A model generated the notes under the pieces. That model did not search any database. It was not told the DNA's origin and was given only the letters and a program-made list of their open reading frames with translations. A stretch of 11,921 bases of DNA, taken from contig JAIESC010000217.1 in assembly GCA_019746355.1 (NCBI GenBank), forward strand, positions 1-11,921. The letters run 5' to 3'. Position 1 is the stretch's first letter; every line of letters starts with the position of its first letter. Positions 1 through 6,449 of this stretch are shown here, piece by piece. Origin of the DNA: Xanthobacteraceae bacterium. Lineage in GTDB: Bacteria; Pseudomonadota; Alphaproteobacteria; Rhizobiales; Xanthobacteraceae. The position numbers and the translations under genes are program-made.

Positions 1-120
1 GAGGTTCTCGTAGCGCCACAACTCGACGTACTTGCTCTCGTATTTGAGCCCCTTCTCGCGCAGACAGTGGCGCACCTGCTTGGAGCAGGTGGTGAGGCCG
101 CTGTGGTAGAGCTGCAGCAT
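1..120 (-). CDS. Glutathione S-transferase, N-terminal fragment (cut by window edge)
   Basis: Only the first 40 codons lie in the window; the gene continues past base 1. The translation begins MLQLYHSGLTTCSKQVRH and continues with a typical GST first beta-alpha-beta unit: a short strand, a Ser/Thr/Cys-containing turn (TTCSKQV), a helix (RHCLREKG) and a second strand (YESKYVEL). In this thioredoxin-like domain the turn residue activates glutathione; Ser14 or Cys13 would fill that position here. The ATG at 118-120 is preceded by a good Shine-Dalgarno (AGGGAGG, 6 bases away), which fixes the start. The family conjugates glutathione to electrophiles or acts as a small-molecule lyase or isomerase; the substrate cannot be told from 40 residues. 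It is divergent from the SDR gene at 240, with about 119 bases between them. The GST fold is fairly secure, the subfamily is not. Confidence 0.8.
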   Translation of the reverse strand, partial: MLQLYHSGLTTCSKQVRHCLREKGLKYESKYVELWRYENL

Positions 121-239
121 CGAAAACCTCCCTGACGTCTGCCTGCCACGATATGCCCGCCCCGGCGCAGCAAACAACCGGCTTGTGCTCGCGGCCCAGT
201 TCTTTAGAAATCGCGCCGGCAGAACCCAGAGATCGTCCC

Positions 240-980
240 ATGACCAAGCCCCTCGCTTCCCGCATCGCCCTCGTCACCGGCGCATCGCGCGGGATCGGCT
301 ACGCCACCGCGATTGCACTTGCGCGAGAAGGCGCACACATCATCGCAACCGCGCGCACGCCGGGCGGACTTGAAGAGCTCGACGATGCGGTCCGCGCCGT
401 GGGCAGCACGGCCACCCTCGTGCCGCTGGAGATGCGCGATACCGACGGCATCCTCCGCCTCGCCGCGGCGATTAACGAGCGCTACGGCAAGCTCGACATC
501 CTCGTCGGCAATGCCGCGCTCGTCGGCTCGAATTCGCCGCTCGACCATTTCGAGGTCAAGGAATGGGACGCCGTGATCGCCGTTAATTTCACCGCAAACT
601 GGCACCTGATCCGTGCGATGGACCCGCTGCTGAAACGCTCCGACGCCGGCCGCGCCGTGTTCCTCACGTCCGGCGCGGCGTCGAACCCGCGGCCATTCCG
701 CGGCCTCTATGCGGCCAGCAAGGCCGCGCTCGAGGTGCTGGCCCGCGTCTACGCCGCCGAGACCGCGTCGACGCCGATCAAGGTCAACCTGTTCAATCCG
801 GGACCGACCCGCACCCGCATGCGCGCCGCCGTCATGCCGGGCGAGGATCCGATGACGCTGCCACCGCCCGAGGAGGTGGCCGAGAAGATCCTGCCGCTTT
901 GCTCGCCGGATTTCACAGAGTCCGGCAGGCTCTACGATTTTCCGAAGAAGCGGCTGCTGTCGTTTCGCCGGCCCGATTAG
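240..980 (+). CDS. Short-chain dehydrogenase/reductase (classical SDR, complete tetrad)
   Basis: A 246-residue cytosolic NAD(P)-dependent oxidoreductase. The Rossmann motif TGASRGIG is at residues 13-20. The catalytic tetrad is intact: Asn116 (VNF), Ser144 (LTSG), Tyr157 and Lys161 (YAASK). The usual NNAG is changed to GNAA (90-93). The proline-glycine stretch NPGPTRTRMR (186-195) follows the active site, as in reductases of this fold. Length is normal for classical SDRs (about 250). The frame is open from an ATG at 153, but that adds 29 residues of low-complexity leader ahead of the Rossmann strand. The ATG at 240 fits the family; its ribosome site is weak (AGAG about 9 bases upstream). It resembles the SDRs found as single genes in many Hyphomicrobiales; the substrate is unknown. 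Its stop overlaps the stop of the convergent gene by four bases. Confidence 0.9.
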   Translation: MTKPLASRIALVTGASRGIGYATAIALAREGAHIIATARTPGGLEELDDAVRAVGSTATLVPLEMRDTDGILRLAAAINERYGKLDILVGNAALVGSNSPLDHFEVKEWDAVIAVNFTANWHLIRAMDPLLKRSDAGRAVFLTSGAASNPRPFRGLYAASKAALEVLARVYAAETASTPIKVNLFNPGPTRTRMRAAVMPGEDPMTLPPPEEVAEKILPLCSPDFTESGRLYDFPKKRLLSFRRPD

Positions 981-1465
981 CCGCGCACGCGAAGCAGCGG
1001 CCGGCAAGCCTCGTAGTCGTAGCCGCCATACCGCCTGCCATGGCAGCGGCGCGGCGGACGGTACTGCACCGGAACCGCTACCGTCGCCGGCGTCTCCACC
1101 ACGCGGTATTGCTGCGTGACGTAGCTCACCGTGGTCACCACCGGCACGCGCACGACATAGCGCGGCACGCGCTCGATGATGGTGCGGTTGTGCTGGACGA
1201 CACCGACGTTGCGTGTCTCGTTCTCGCGGACGATGAGGTGACTGGTTTCCTTCACCCGCCGCGACACCGGCACCTCGCTCTGCGTCTCGATCACGCGCGA
1301 GTGGTCGACGTCCTTGGTGCTGCGGATTGTTTCCTGCGTGTCGTAATGGTCGCGCGGCTGCGGGCAGTCGTAGCACTTCTGCGCGGGAGCGAGCTGTGCC
1401 GATGCCGGCGCGGCGGCAAAGGTTCCTGCGATCAGCACTGCGGCTGCGAATGCGTGCTTCATCAT
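977..1465 (-). CDS. Small secreted protein of unknown function with Val/Arg-rich beta-type repeats
   Basis: I do not recognise this 162-residue protein as a named family. A Sec signal peptide is clear: MMKHAFAAAV start, hydrophobic core to about residue 20, then ASA before Gln24 as the likely cleavage site. The mature part has four cysteines: a CxxC pair at 31 and 34, and Cys141 and Cys154 near the C-terminus. Between them (about 42-136) runs an alternating Val/Arg/Glu/Thr pattern with recurring RV.ET, V.VSRRV.ET and RVP..VVRVPV segments, which suggests a beta-rich fold. The C-terminus is Arg/Gly/Tyr-rich. The ATG at 1463-1465 has GAGG six bases upstream; the second Met is an equally possible start. 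A periplasmic or envelope location is inferred from the signal and cysteines. It lies 93 bases downstream of the MFS gene on the same strand, beyond an 8-bp tandem repeat. The gene call is well supported, the role unknown. Confidence 0.8.
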   Translation of the reverse strand: MMKHAFAAAVLIAGTFAAAPASAQLAPAQKCYDCPQPRDHYDTQETIRSTKDVDHSRVIETQSEVPVSRRVKETSHLIVRENETRNVGVVQHNRTIIERVPRYVVRVPVVTTVSYVTQQYRVVETPATVAVPVQYRPPRRCHGRRYGGYDYEACRPLLRVRG

Positions 1466-1531
1466 GGTGGCCTCGTCATGACTGGCGTTGCGAGGACATT
1501 ACCCGCTTATGCAGGCGCTGCGCGGATTTGC

Positions 1532-1563
1532 GGGTTAACGGGTAAACCGGTTAATCGGTTAAC
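1532..1563. repeat. Four tandem copies of an 8-bp TTAAC-type unit
   Basis: Four units follow each other without gaps: GGGTTAAC (1532-1539), GGGTAAAC (1540-1547), CGGTTAAT (1548-1555) and CGGTTAAC (1556-1563). Each differs from its neighbour at one to three positions. The block is AT-rich against very GC-rich surroundings. It covers the stop codon of the MFS gene (TTA at 1559-1561, read as TAA on the minus strand) and lies about 67-98 bases upstream of the start of the secreted-protein gene. On the minus strand each unit reads [G/A]TT[A/T]ACC[G/C]. It could be a protein-binding array in the promoter of the secreted protein or a neutral expansion. The sequence cannot decide between these. Confidence 0.75.
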
Positions 1564-2800
1564 TGCGCACGCGCGTCACGTGCCACGCGATCGCGCCCGC
1601 GCCGACCAGCATCGCCGCCGCAAGGACGAACGCAGCGCCGGGAACATGCGCGTCCTTGCCGCCGCCGATCGACCACGCAAAGGTCAGCGTGAATATGAAC
1701 GGGCCTGCGAGATTGGCGATGCCCTGGATGCTGCTGTTGGCGCCCTGCAACTGGCCCTGCTCGGACGGCCCGACATGGCGCGACATCAGCCCGTTGATCG
1801 CCGGGTTGGCGATGCCCCAGAGCGCGAGCAGCGGAATCCCGAGAGTGAACGTCAGCCCGGTTTGGGCAACGCCCATCACCATGAACCCTGCAATGCCGCC
1901 GGCAAGCCCGAATACCAGGGCGCGCCGTTCGCCCAGCGCCTTCACCACCGGCCCGACCAATCCCGCCTGCACGACAATGGCGCATATGCCGACCACCGCG
2001 AGCGAAAGCCCGATGGCGCGCTCGTCCCAGCCGTAGCGGTAGCCCGCATAAAGCACCCAGACGCTCGGCAGCACCACATGCGCGAGCGCCGCGAGGAACT
2101 CGGCCACCGCGAGCCCGCTCAATTCGGGGTGCGAGCGCAAGAGTTGCAGCGAGCCGGCCGGATTGGCGCGCCGCCACTCGAGCGGCATGCGCTTCTCGCG
2201 CGGCAACGATTCCGGCAGGACGAACAGACCGTAGAGCCCGTTGAGCAGGCTTAAGCCCGCCGCGACCCAGAACGGCATCCGCGGGTCGATCGTGCCGAGC
2301 ACGCCGCCGAGCGCCGGCCCGAGCACGAAGCCCAGGCCAAACGCTGCGCCGATCATGCCGAACTTCGCCGCCCGCTGCTCGGCCGGCGTCACGTCAGCGA
2401 CATAGGCGTAGCTTGCGGCAACCGTCGCCGAGGACACGCCGGAGATCACCCGGCCCGCAAACAGCCACCAGAGATTGGGCGCCAGCGCCATCAGAACGTA
2501 ATCGAGGCCGAGCCCGAAATTCGAGATCAGCACCACCGGCCTGCGGCCGTAGCTGTCCGACACCGCACCGAGCAAGGGCGAGAAGAAGGACTGCATCAGC
2601 GCCCAGGCGGTGCCGAACACGCCGAAAATCTCCGCAGCCCGCGCGGGGTGGCCGCCCATGAAGTTTTCGACAAGCTTCGGCAGCACCGGCATGATCATGC
2701 CGAGCGAAAGCATGTCGAGCGCAACCGTGATGAAGATGAAAATGAATGCGGCGCGCCGCGGCGCGGTTGCGCTTTCGCGCACGGGCGCAGCCTCGTTCAC
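1559..2800 (-). CDS. MFS transporter, TetA-like drug:proton antiporter family
   Basis: A 413-residue inner-membrane protein with about 12 hydrophobic segments, the normal length for the TetA/DHA1 group. Family motifs visible are: D29 in the first span followed by [12 protein letters not shown]; motif A in the 2-3 loop (G78, D82, G85-R86-R87); Arg117 in span 4 (motif [10 protein letters not shown]); antiporter motif C in span 5 (GPALGG at 161-166); and the second-half signature PSEQGQLQG at 345-353. Such proteins export drugs or toxic metabolites in exchange for protons; the substrate is not predictable. The start chosen is GTG at 2800. It gives a correct N-terminus and shares bases with the der stop (GTGA), a pattern typical of translational coupling, with GGAAG a few bases upstream. 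Longer frames upstream only read der out of frame. It is the last gene of the TPR-lipoprotein-der cluster. Confidence 0.9.
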   Translation of the reverse strand: MNEAAPVRESATAPRRAAFIFIFITVALDMLSLGMIMPVLPKLVENFMGGHPARAAEIFGVFGTAWALMQSFFSPLLGAVSDSYGRRPVVLISNFGLGLDYVLMALAPNLWWLFAGRVISGVSSATVAASYAYVADVTPAEQRAAKFGMIGAAFGLGFVLGPALGGVLGTIDPRMPFWVAAGLSLLNGLYGLFVLPESLPREKRMPLEWRRANPAGSLQLLRSHPELSGLAVAEFLAALAHVVLPSVWVLYAGYRYGWDERAIGLSLAVVGICAIVVQAGLVGPVVKALGERRALVFGLAGGIAGFMVMGVAQTGLTFTLGIPLLALWGIANPAINGLMSRHVGPSEQGQLQGANSSIQGIANLAGPFIFTLTFAWSIGGGKDAHVPGAAFVLAAAMLVGAGAIAWHVTRVRS

Positions 2801-4173
2801 GAGCGCTTCCGTTTCTTGCCGGCGAACGGATTGTCTTTCTCGCGCAGCGTCAGCCGGACCGGCGTGCCGGGCATGTCGAAGGTTTCGCGCAGCGCGTTGA
2901 CGAGATAGCGCTTGTAGGCCGCGGGCACCGCGTCGGCGCGGGTGCAGAACAGCACGAAGCTCGGCGGCCGCGATTTGGGCTGGGTGATGTAGTTCAGCCG
3001 GATGCGGCGGCCGGACACCGCGGGCGGCGGATGCGCGGAGAGCACGCCGTCGAGCCACTTGTTCAGCTCGTTGGTCGTCACCCGCTTGTTCCAGACCTCG
3101 TGAATGTCGATGACCGCGTCCATCAGCCGGTCGATGCCTTCGCCGGTCAGGCCCGACACGCCGATGACCGGCAGGCCTTTGACCTGCGGCAACCGCTCAT
3201 CGGCCTCCTCCTGCAGCTTGCCGATGCTGCCGGGCTTGCGCTCCTTCAGGTCCCACTTGCTGATCCCGATCACCAGCGCCCGCCCCTCGCGCTCGCAAAG
3301 GTCGGCGATGCGCAAGTCCTGCTCCTCGAACGGATGCTCGGAATCCATCAGCAGCACCACCACCTCGGCGAAGCGGATGGCGTTGATGGCGTCGGCGACG
3401 GAAAGCTTCTCGAGCTTCTCCTGCACCCGCGGCGGCCGCCGCAAGCCCGCGGTGTCGTAGAGGCGGAACGATTGTGTTCGCCATTGCAGCTCGCTCGCGA
3501 TGGTGTCGCGGGTGATCCCGGCCTCGGGGCCGGTCAGCATGCGATCCTCGCCGAGAAGCCGGTTCACCAGCGTCGATTTGCCGGAGTTCGGACGGCCGAC
3601 GATGGCGACGCGAATGGCGCGCGGAGCCGCGGCTTCGGCCCCCGCCGGCTCGTCATCCACCTTCTTCTGCGCCGTCGCCTCCGGCAGCGCCTCGCGCAAG
3701 GCCGCGAACAGATCGGCCATGCCCTCGCCGTGCTCGGCCGAGATCGCGACCGGCTCGCCGAGCCCCAGCGCATAGGCTTCGAGCACGCCCGACGTGCTGG
3801 CCTTGCCCTCGGCCTTGTTGGCGACGACGATTGCGGGCTTGCCCGAGCGGCGCACCAGATCGGCGAAAGCGCGGTCGTCCGGCACCGGCCCGGTCTTGGC
3901 GTCGAGCATGAAGAACACGGCGTCCGACTGCTCGATCGCCATTTTGGTCTGCGCCATCATCCGCCCGGCGAGGCTTTCGGAATGCGCGTCCTCGAGGCCC
4001 GCGGTGTCGACGATGGTGAAGTCGAGATCGCCGAGCCGCGCCTGGCCTTCGCGGCGGTCGCGCGTTACGCCCGGCCGGTCGTCGACCAGCGCGAGCCGCT
4101 TGCCGACCAGCCGGTTGAACAGGGTGGACTTGCCGACATTCGGCCGCCCGACGATGGCGATGGTGAAGCTCAT
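2797..4173 (-). CDS. der: Ribosome-biogenesis GTPase Der (EngA), double G-domain
   Basis: A 458-residue protein with the tandem G-domain plan unique to Der, essential for maturation of the 50S ribosomal subunit. First G domain: P-loop GRPNVGKS (9-16), DTAG (56-59), NKAE (119-122), SAEHGEG (145-151). An acidic/alanine linker runs about 165-185. Second G domain: GRPNSGKS (193-200), DTAG (240-243), SKWD where NKxD is usual (305-308), and VSGLTGEG (339-346). The KH-like RNA-binding domain follows (about 365-445, with [16 protein letters not shown]), then a basic tail, AGKKRKRS. The ATG at 4171-4173 starts immediately before the P-loop strand. No Shine-Dalgarno is visible; a 9-bp hairpin of a repeat element ends nine bases upstream of the start. 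A GTG two codons earlier is an alternative start. The preceding lipoprotein gene ends 53 bases upstream and the MFS gene overlaps the stop. Confidence 0.97.
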   Translation of the reverse strand: MSFTIAIVGRPNVGKSTLFNRLVGKRLALVDDRPGVTRDRREGQARLGDLDFTIVDTAGLEDAHSESLAGRMMAQTKMAIEQSDAVFFMLDAKTGPVPDDRAFADLVRRSGKPAIVVANKAEGKASTSGVLEAYALGLGEPVAISAEHGEGMADLFAALREALPEATAQKKVDDEPAGAEAAAPRAIRVAIVGRPNSGKSTLVNRLLGEDRMLTGPEAGITRDTIASELQWRTQSFRLYDTAGLRRPPRVQEKLEKLSVADAINAIRFAEVVVLLMDSEHPFEEQDLRIADLCEREGRALVIGISKWDLKERKPGSIGKLQEEADERLPQVKGLPVIGVSGLTGEGIDRLMDAVIDIHEVWNKRVTTNELNKWLDGVLSAHPPPAVSGRRIRLNYITQPKSRPPSFVLFCTRADAVPAAYKRYLVNALRETFDMPGTPVRLTLREKDNPFAGKKRKRS

Positions 4174-4179
4174 GGTCAC

Positions 4180-4207
4180 TGGATGCCCCGCTTTGGCGGG
4201 GCATGAC
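4180..4207 (-). repeat. Interspersed palindrome (GTC - 9-bp stem - loop - 9-bp stem - CCA), copy 1
   Basis: Read on the minus strand, it is GTC, stem ATGCCCCGC, loop CAAA, stem GCGGGGCAT, CCA. The stem is perfect. Chance translation of this strand gives CPAKAGHPV, a peptide often seen as an annotation artefact of intergenic repeats in Hyphomicrobiales (from memory, not searched). It lies between the lipoprotein gene and der, nine bases from the der start, and has no T-run after it, so it is not a typical terminator. A second element with the same frame but a different stem is at 11505-11533. Confidence 0.8.
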
Positions 4208-4226
4208 AAGCCGTCAGTTCCGCGGA

Positions 4227-4649
4227 TCAGCGCCGCGGCGGATCGGGGAACGGCGACGGAGCCTGTGCCTGAGGCTGCGACGGCGCCGGCCAGGGGGAGG
4301 CCTGCGGCGGCGCGGATTGCTGCTCCTGCGGCTGCGGCGGCGGAGCCTGGCGGGGCGCGGCCGCCTGCCGGGGAGCCGGAGCGGGCCTGGGTTTCGGCGC
4401 GGGCTTGGGCTTCGGCTCCGCGGTCACCACCTCCGGCGGATTGTCCGGCGGCGGCTGGTAGCCCTTCACCATATCCTGCGGCACGCCTTGCGGAACGCCG
4501 GGCACGCCGCCCGGAAACATCGGCCTGCGCTCGCCCGGCAGCGGCTTCTTGGTGCTGAACCAGCTTTCCGGATCGAAGCTCTCGCAGCCGGACAGCGTCA
4601 GGCCCGCGGCGAGCAGCGAGGCGACCAGGACTGTCCGGCAAAGGCGCAT
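4227..4649 (-). CDS. Proline-rich lipoprotein encoded between a YfgM-like gene and der
   Basis: A 140-residue predicted lipoprotein. The signal peptide has Arg2 and Arg5, a hydrophobic core and a lipobox LTLSGC, with Cys22 as the lipidated residue. The +2 residue is Glu, so by the E. coli Lol rule it would go to the outer membrane. After a short region [12 protein letters not shown] comes a Gly/Val/Pro segment [13 protein letters not shown] (45-57). The C-terminal half (about 66-140) is dominated by Pro, Ala, Gln and Lys/Arg and is almost certainly disordered. There is no beta-propeller, so it is not BamB although it occupies the BamB position. The ATG at 4647-4649 is nine bases after the stop of the TPR gene, with GAGG overlapping that stop, which indicates one transcript. 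Function is unknown; I infer an envelope-spanning or peptidoglycan-associated tether from the Pro-rich tail. Confidence 0.85.
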   Translation of the reverse strand: MRLCRTVLVASLLAAGLTLSGCESFDPESWFSTKKPLPGERRPMFPGGVPGVPQGVPQDMVKGYQPPPDNPPEVVTAEPKPKPAPKPRPAPAPRQAAAPRQAPPPQPQEQQSAPPQASPWPAPSQPQAQAPSPFPDPPRR

Positions 4650-4658
4650 GGGCGGGCC

Positions 4659-5318
4659 TCAGCTTTTCTTGTCGGTGCCGGACAGCGCCAGCAGCATCTG
4701 GATCTGGCCGCGCGTGCCCGGAGGCGTTTCGGGATCGGCGAGGATCATGTCGGTCCACCGCCGCATCGCCGTCGCATCGTTGGCCTTCCAGGCCGCGAGC
4801 GCGAGCGCCGAGCGCGCGCTGTGGCGGAACGCGCGGTCCTGCGCAGTCATGGGCTCGAGCCGCTGCCGGATGTCGCCGTAGGGCGCGGTGTCGACCAGGA
4901 TGGTGCCGGCACGCACCGCGGCCAGGTCCTGCAGCACGTGGCCGTTGCCGCTGTCGGCGGCAAGCTGATCGTAGATCTCGACCGCAGCCTTGGCGTCGCG
5001 GCGCGCGAGCTCGCCCGCTTCGCGGAACCTGGCGAGCATGCGGTAGCTCGACGTGGAACCGGTCGCGGTCGCGATCTTGGCGAAGGCCTCCTCGGCCTCC
5101 TTGTTCTTGCCCTCGTTGACGAGCGCGATCGCAGCCTCGAACTGGGCGCCGGCCTCGGCGGCCTTCTTGGCCTCGTTCCACTCGTAAAGCCGCCAGCCGC
5201 CGACTGCGACGACCAGAAGAACGCAGGCGGCGATGATGTACTTGCCGTAGCGCTCCCACATCTTGCGGAGCTGCTCGCGGCGTACCTCCTCGTCGACTTC
5301 CCGGAAGATATCAGACAC
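4659..5318 (-). CDS. Membrane-anchored TPR protein, YfgM-like (TPR_21 type)
   Basis: A 219-residue protein with a charged N-terminal cytoplasmic segment ([24 protein letters not shown]), one membrane span at about 27-46 ([21 protein letters not shown]), and a helical-repeat domain in the periplasm. The helical pairs at about 50-145 are alanine-rich and TPR-like ([20 protein letters not shown] and later units). The topology, length and position upstream of der match the YfgM group, an ancillary SecYEG/periplasmic chaperone partner in E. coli. The frame begins with GTG at 5316-5318 (GTG TCT GAT), with GAGGGGG about ten bases upstream supporting it. Nine bases separate its stop from the lipoprotein gene, and it is probably the first gene of the cluster ending with the MFS gene. 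Family membership is confident; the role in SecYEG association here is by analogy. Confidence 0.85.
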   Translation of the reverse strand: MSDIFREVDEEVRREQLRKMWERYGKYIIAACVLLVVAVGGWRLYEWNEAKKAAEAGAQFEAAIALVNEGKNKEAEEAFAKIATATGSTSSYRMLARFREAGELARRDAKAAVEIYDQLAADSGNGHVLQDLAAVRAGTILVDTAPYGDIRQRLEPMTAQDRAFRHSARSALALAAWKANDATAMRRWTDMILADPETPPGTRGQIQMLLALSGTDKKS

Positions 5319-5383
5319 TTGACGCGTTCCCCCTCGGGCCCCGGGGCCGGCCGTTTCACGGCTAAGGCCATGTGCAGGCTGGT

Positions 5384-5412
5384 AAATTAGTGATGTGGCA
5401 GCGGCAAGGCAA
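5384..5412 (-). promoter_or_regulatory. Candidate sigma-70-type promoter for the TPR-lipoprotein-der-MFS cluster
   Basis: On the minus strand TTGCCT (5407-5412) and TAATTT (5384-5389) are separated by exactly 17 bases. This is a fair match to TTGACA/TATAAT and the most AT-rich point of the 156-base gap. It would give a leader of about 55-60 bases before the GTG at 5318. It is based on pattern only, and the -35 partly overlaps the T-run of the proposed panB terminator. Confidence 0.35.
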
Positions 5413-5442
5413 AAGCGCAGCCGCGACGTTCGGCCCCGCGCT
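5411..5442 (-). terminator. Candidate rho-independent terminator of panB
   Basis: In the minus-strand transcript, AGCGC (5438-5442) pairs with GCGCT (5414-5418). An inner pair, GCCG (5431-5434) with CGGC (5420-5423), closes a 7-base loop, with small internal bulges. The stem is followed by TTTT (5411-5414). It lies 32-64 bases after the panB stop, which is a plausible place. The stem is imperfect and the T-run short, so confidence is moderate. Confidence 0.4.
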
Positions 5443-5474
5443 TTCCGTTAACAGCCGCCGCAGGCCCGCGCCAG

Positions 5475-6296
5475 CTACTTCTTTTTCATGGCGTAGACGT
5501 GGTCTGGACCGGGGAACGCCCGCGACCGGACCTCCTTGGCGTAGCCCGCGACCGCGGCCTCGATGCCGGGCCCTATATCGCCGTAACGCTTGACGAATTT
5601 CGGCACCCGTGGCGACAGCCCCAGCATGTCCTCGAGCACCAGCACCTGACCGTCGCAGGCGACGCTGGCACCGATGCCGATCGTCGGCACCGGCACCTGC
5701 CCGGTGACGCGGCGGGCGAGCGGCTCGGCCACCGCCTCGATCACGATCGAGAACGCACCGGCGTCGGCGACGGCCTTGGCGTCGTCCTCGATCTGCGCCC
5801 AATCCTTCTCCTCCCGGCCCTGGGCGCGGAACGAGCCGATGGTGTTGATCGCCTGCGGGGTGAGCCCGATGTGCCCCATCACCGGCACGCCGCGCTGGGT
5901 GAGGAACGACACGGTCTCGGCGAGCCGCCGCCCACCCTCGACCTTGATCGCGCCGCAGCCGGTCTCCTTCATCACCCGCGCCGCGCTCATGAACGCCTGC
6001 TCCTTCGACGCCTCATAGGAGCCGAACGGCATGTCGACGACCACCAGCGCCTGCCTGGAGCCGCGCATCACCGCGTGGCCCTGCAGGATCATCATCTCGA
6101 GCGTCACCGGCACGGTGGTCTCGAGCCCGTGCATCACCATGCCGAGCGAGTCGCCGACCAGGATGATGTCGCAGTATTTGTCGACGAGGCGCGCGGTGTG
6201 CGCGTGATACGACGTCAGGCACACGATCGGATCGCCGCCCTTGCGGGCACGGATATCCGGCGCGGTCACGCGCTTGATCTGCTCTTGAACCGACAT
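5475..6296 (-). CDS. panB: 3-methyl-2-oxobutanoate hydroxymethyltransferase
   Basis: A 273-residue cytosolic enzyme that transfers a hydroxymethyl group from 5,10-methylenetetrahydrofolate to 2-oxoisovalerate, giving ketopantoate, the first committed step of pantothenate/CoA synthesis. It is a (beta/alpha)8 barrel. Recognisable motifs are [14 protein letters not shown] (26-39), VGDSLGMV (47-54), [10 protein letters not shown] (85-94), KVEGG (118-122), GHIGLTPQ (141-148), GIGAS (207-211) and [13 protein letters not shown] (215-227). Metal ligands expected from the family align to Asp49, Asp88 and Glu120, and the catalytic Glu to Glu187 (VIEAV). Length is standard. The ATG at 6294-6296 gives the normal N-terminus; the upstream site (GAAAAAG) is a weak Shine-Dalgarno. 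It stands alone: no panC lies beside it in the window. It diverges from the FAD gene across 153 bases. Confidence 0.97.
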   Translation of the reverse strand: MSVQEQIKRVTAPDIRARKGGDPIVCLTSYHAHTARLVDKYCDIILVGDSLGMVMHGLETTVPVTLEMMILQGHAVMRGSRQALVVVDMPFGSYEASKEQAFMSAARVMKETGCGAIKVEGGRRLAETVSFLTQRGVPVMGHIGLTPQAINTIGSFRAQGREEKDWAQIEDDAKAVADAGAFSIVIEAVAEPLARRVTGQVPVPTIGIGASVACDGQVLVLEDMLGLSPRVPKFVKRYGDIGPGIEAAVAGYAKEVRSRAFPGPDHVYAMKKK

Positions 6297-6449
6297 GGCT
6301 TTTTCAACTCATGAACCCGGAAGCCTGAAACAGCAGTAGGGCATCATGCTGCGCCGCGCAAGCGCCCCCTTGGCATGGCCCGACTTCCCCGAAAGCACGG
6401 CGAATAGGCCCGATTTTGGCCCTCCTCCCCACGCAGTTATCATGCCGCC

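Noticed and set aside
204..1376. Open frame of 390 codons on the minus strand across the SDR and secreted-protein genes
   Set aside because: Low-complexity Arg/Ala/Gly translation, antisense to an SDR with a complete tetrad and overlapping the secreted protein in another frame.
1535..1562. CtrA box of the form TTAA-N7-TTAA
   Set aside because: The TTAA spacings here are 12 and 4 bases, not 7; only half-site resemblance remains.
2746..4206. Open frame of 486 codons on the plus strand opposite der
   Set aside because: Antisense shadow of a highly conserved essential gene; no recognisable domain and no ribosome site.
4174..5259. N-terminal extension of Der by 362 codons in the same frame
   Set aside because: It runs out of frame through the TPR and lipoprotein genes and through the palindrome; Der normally begins just before its first P-loop.
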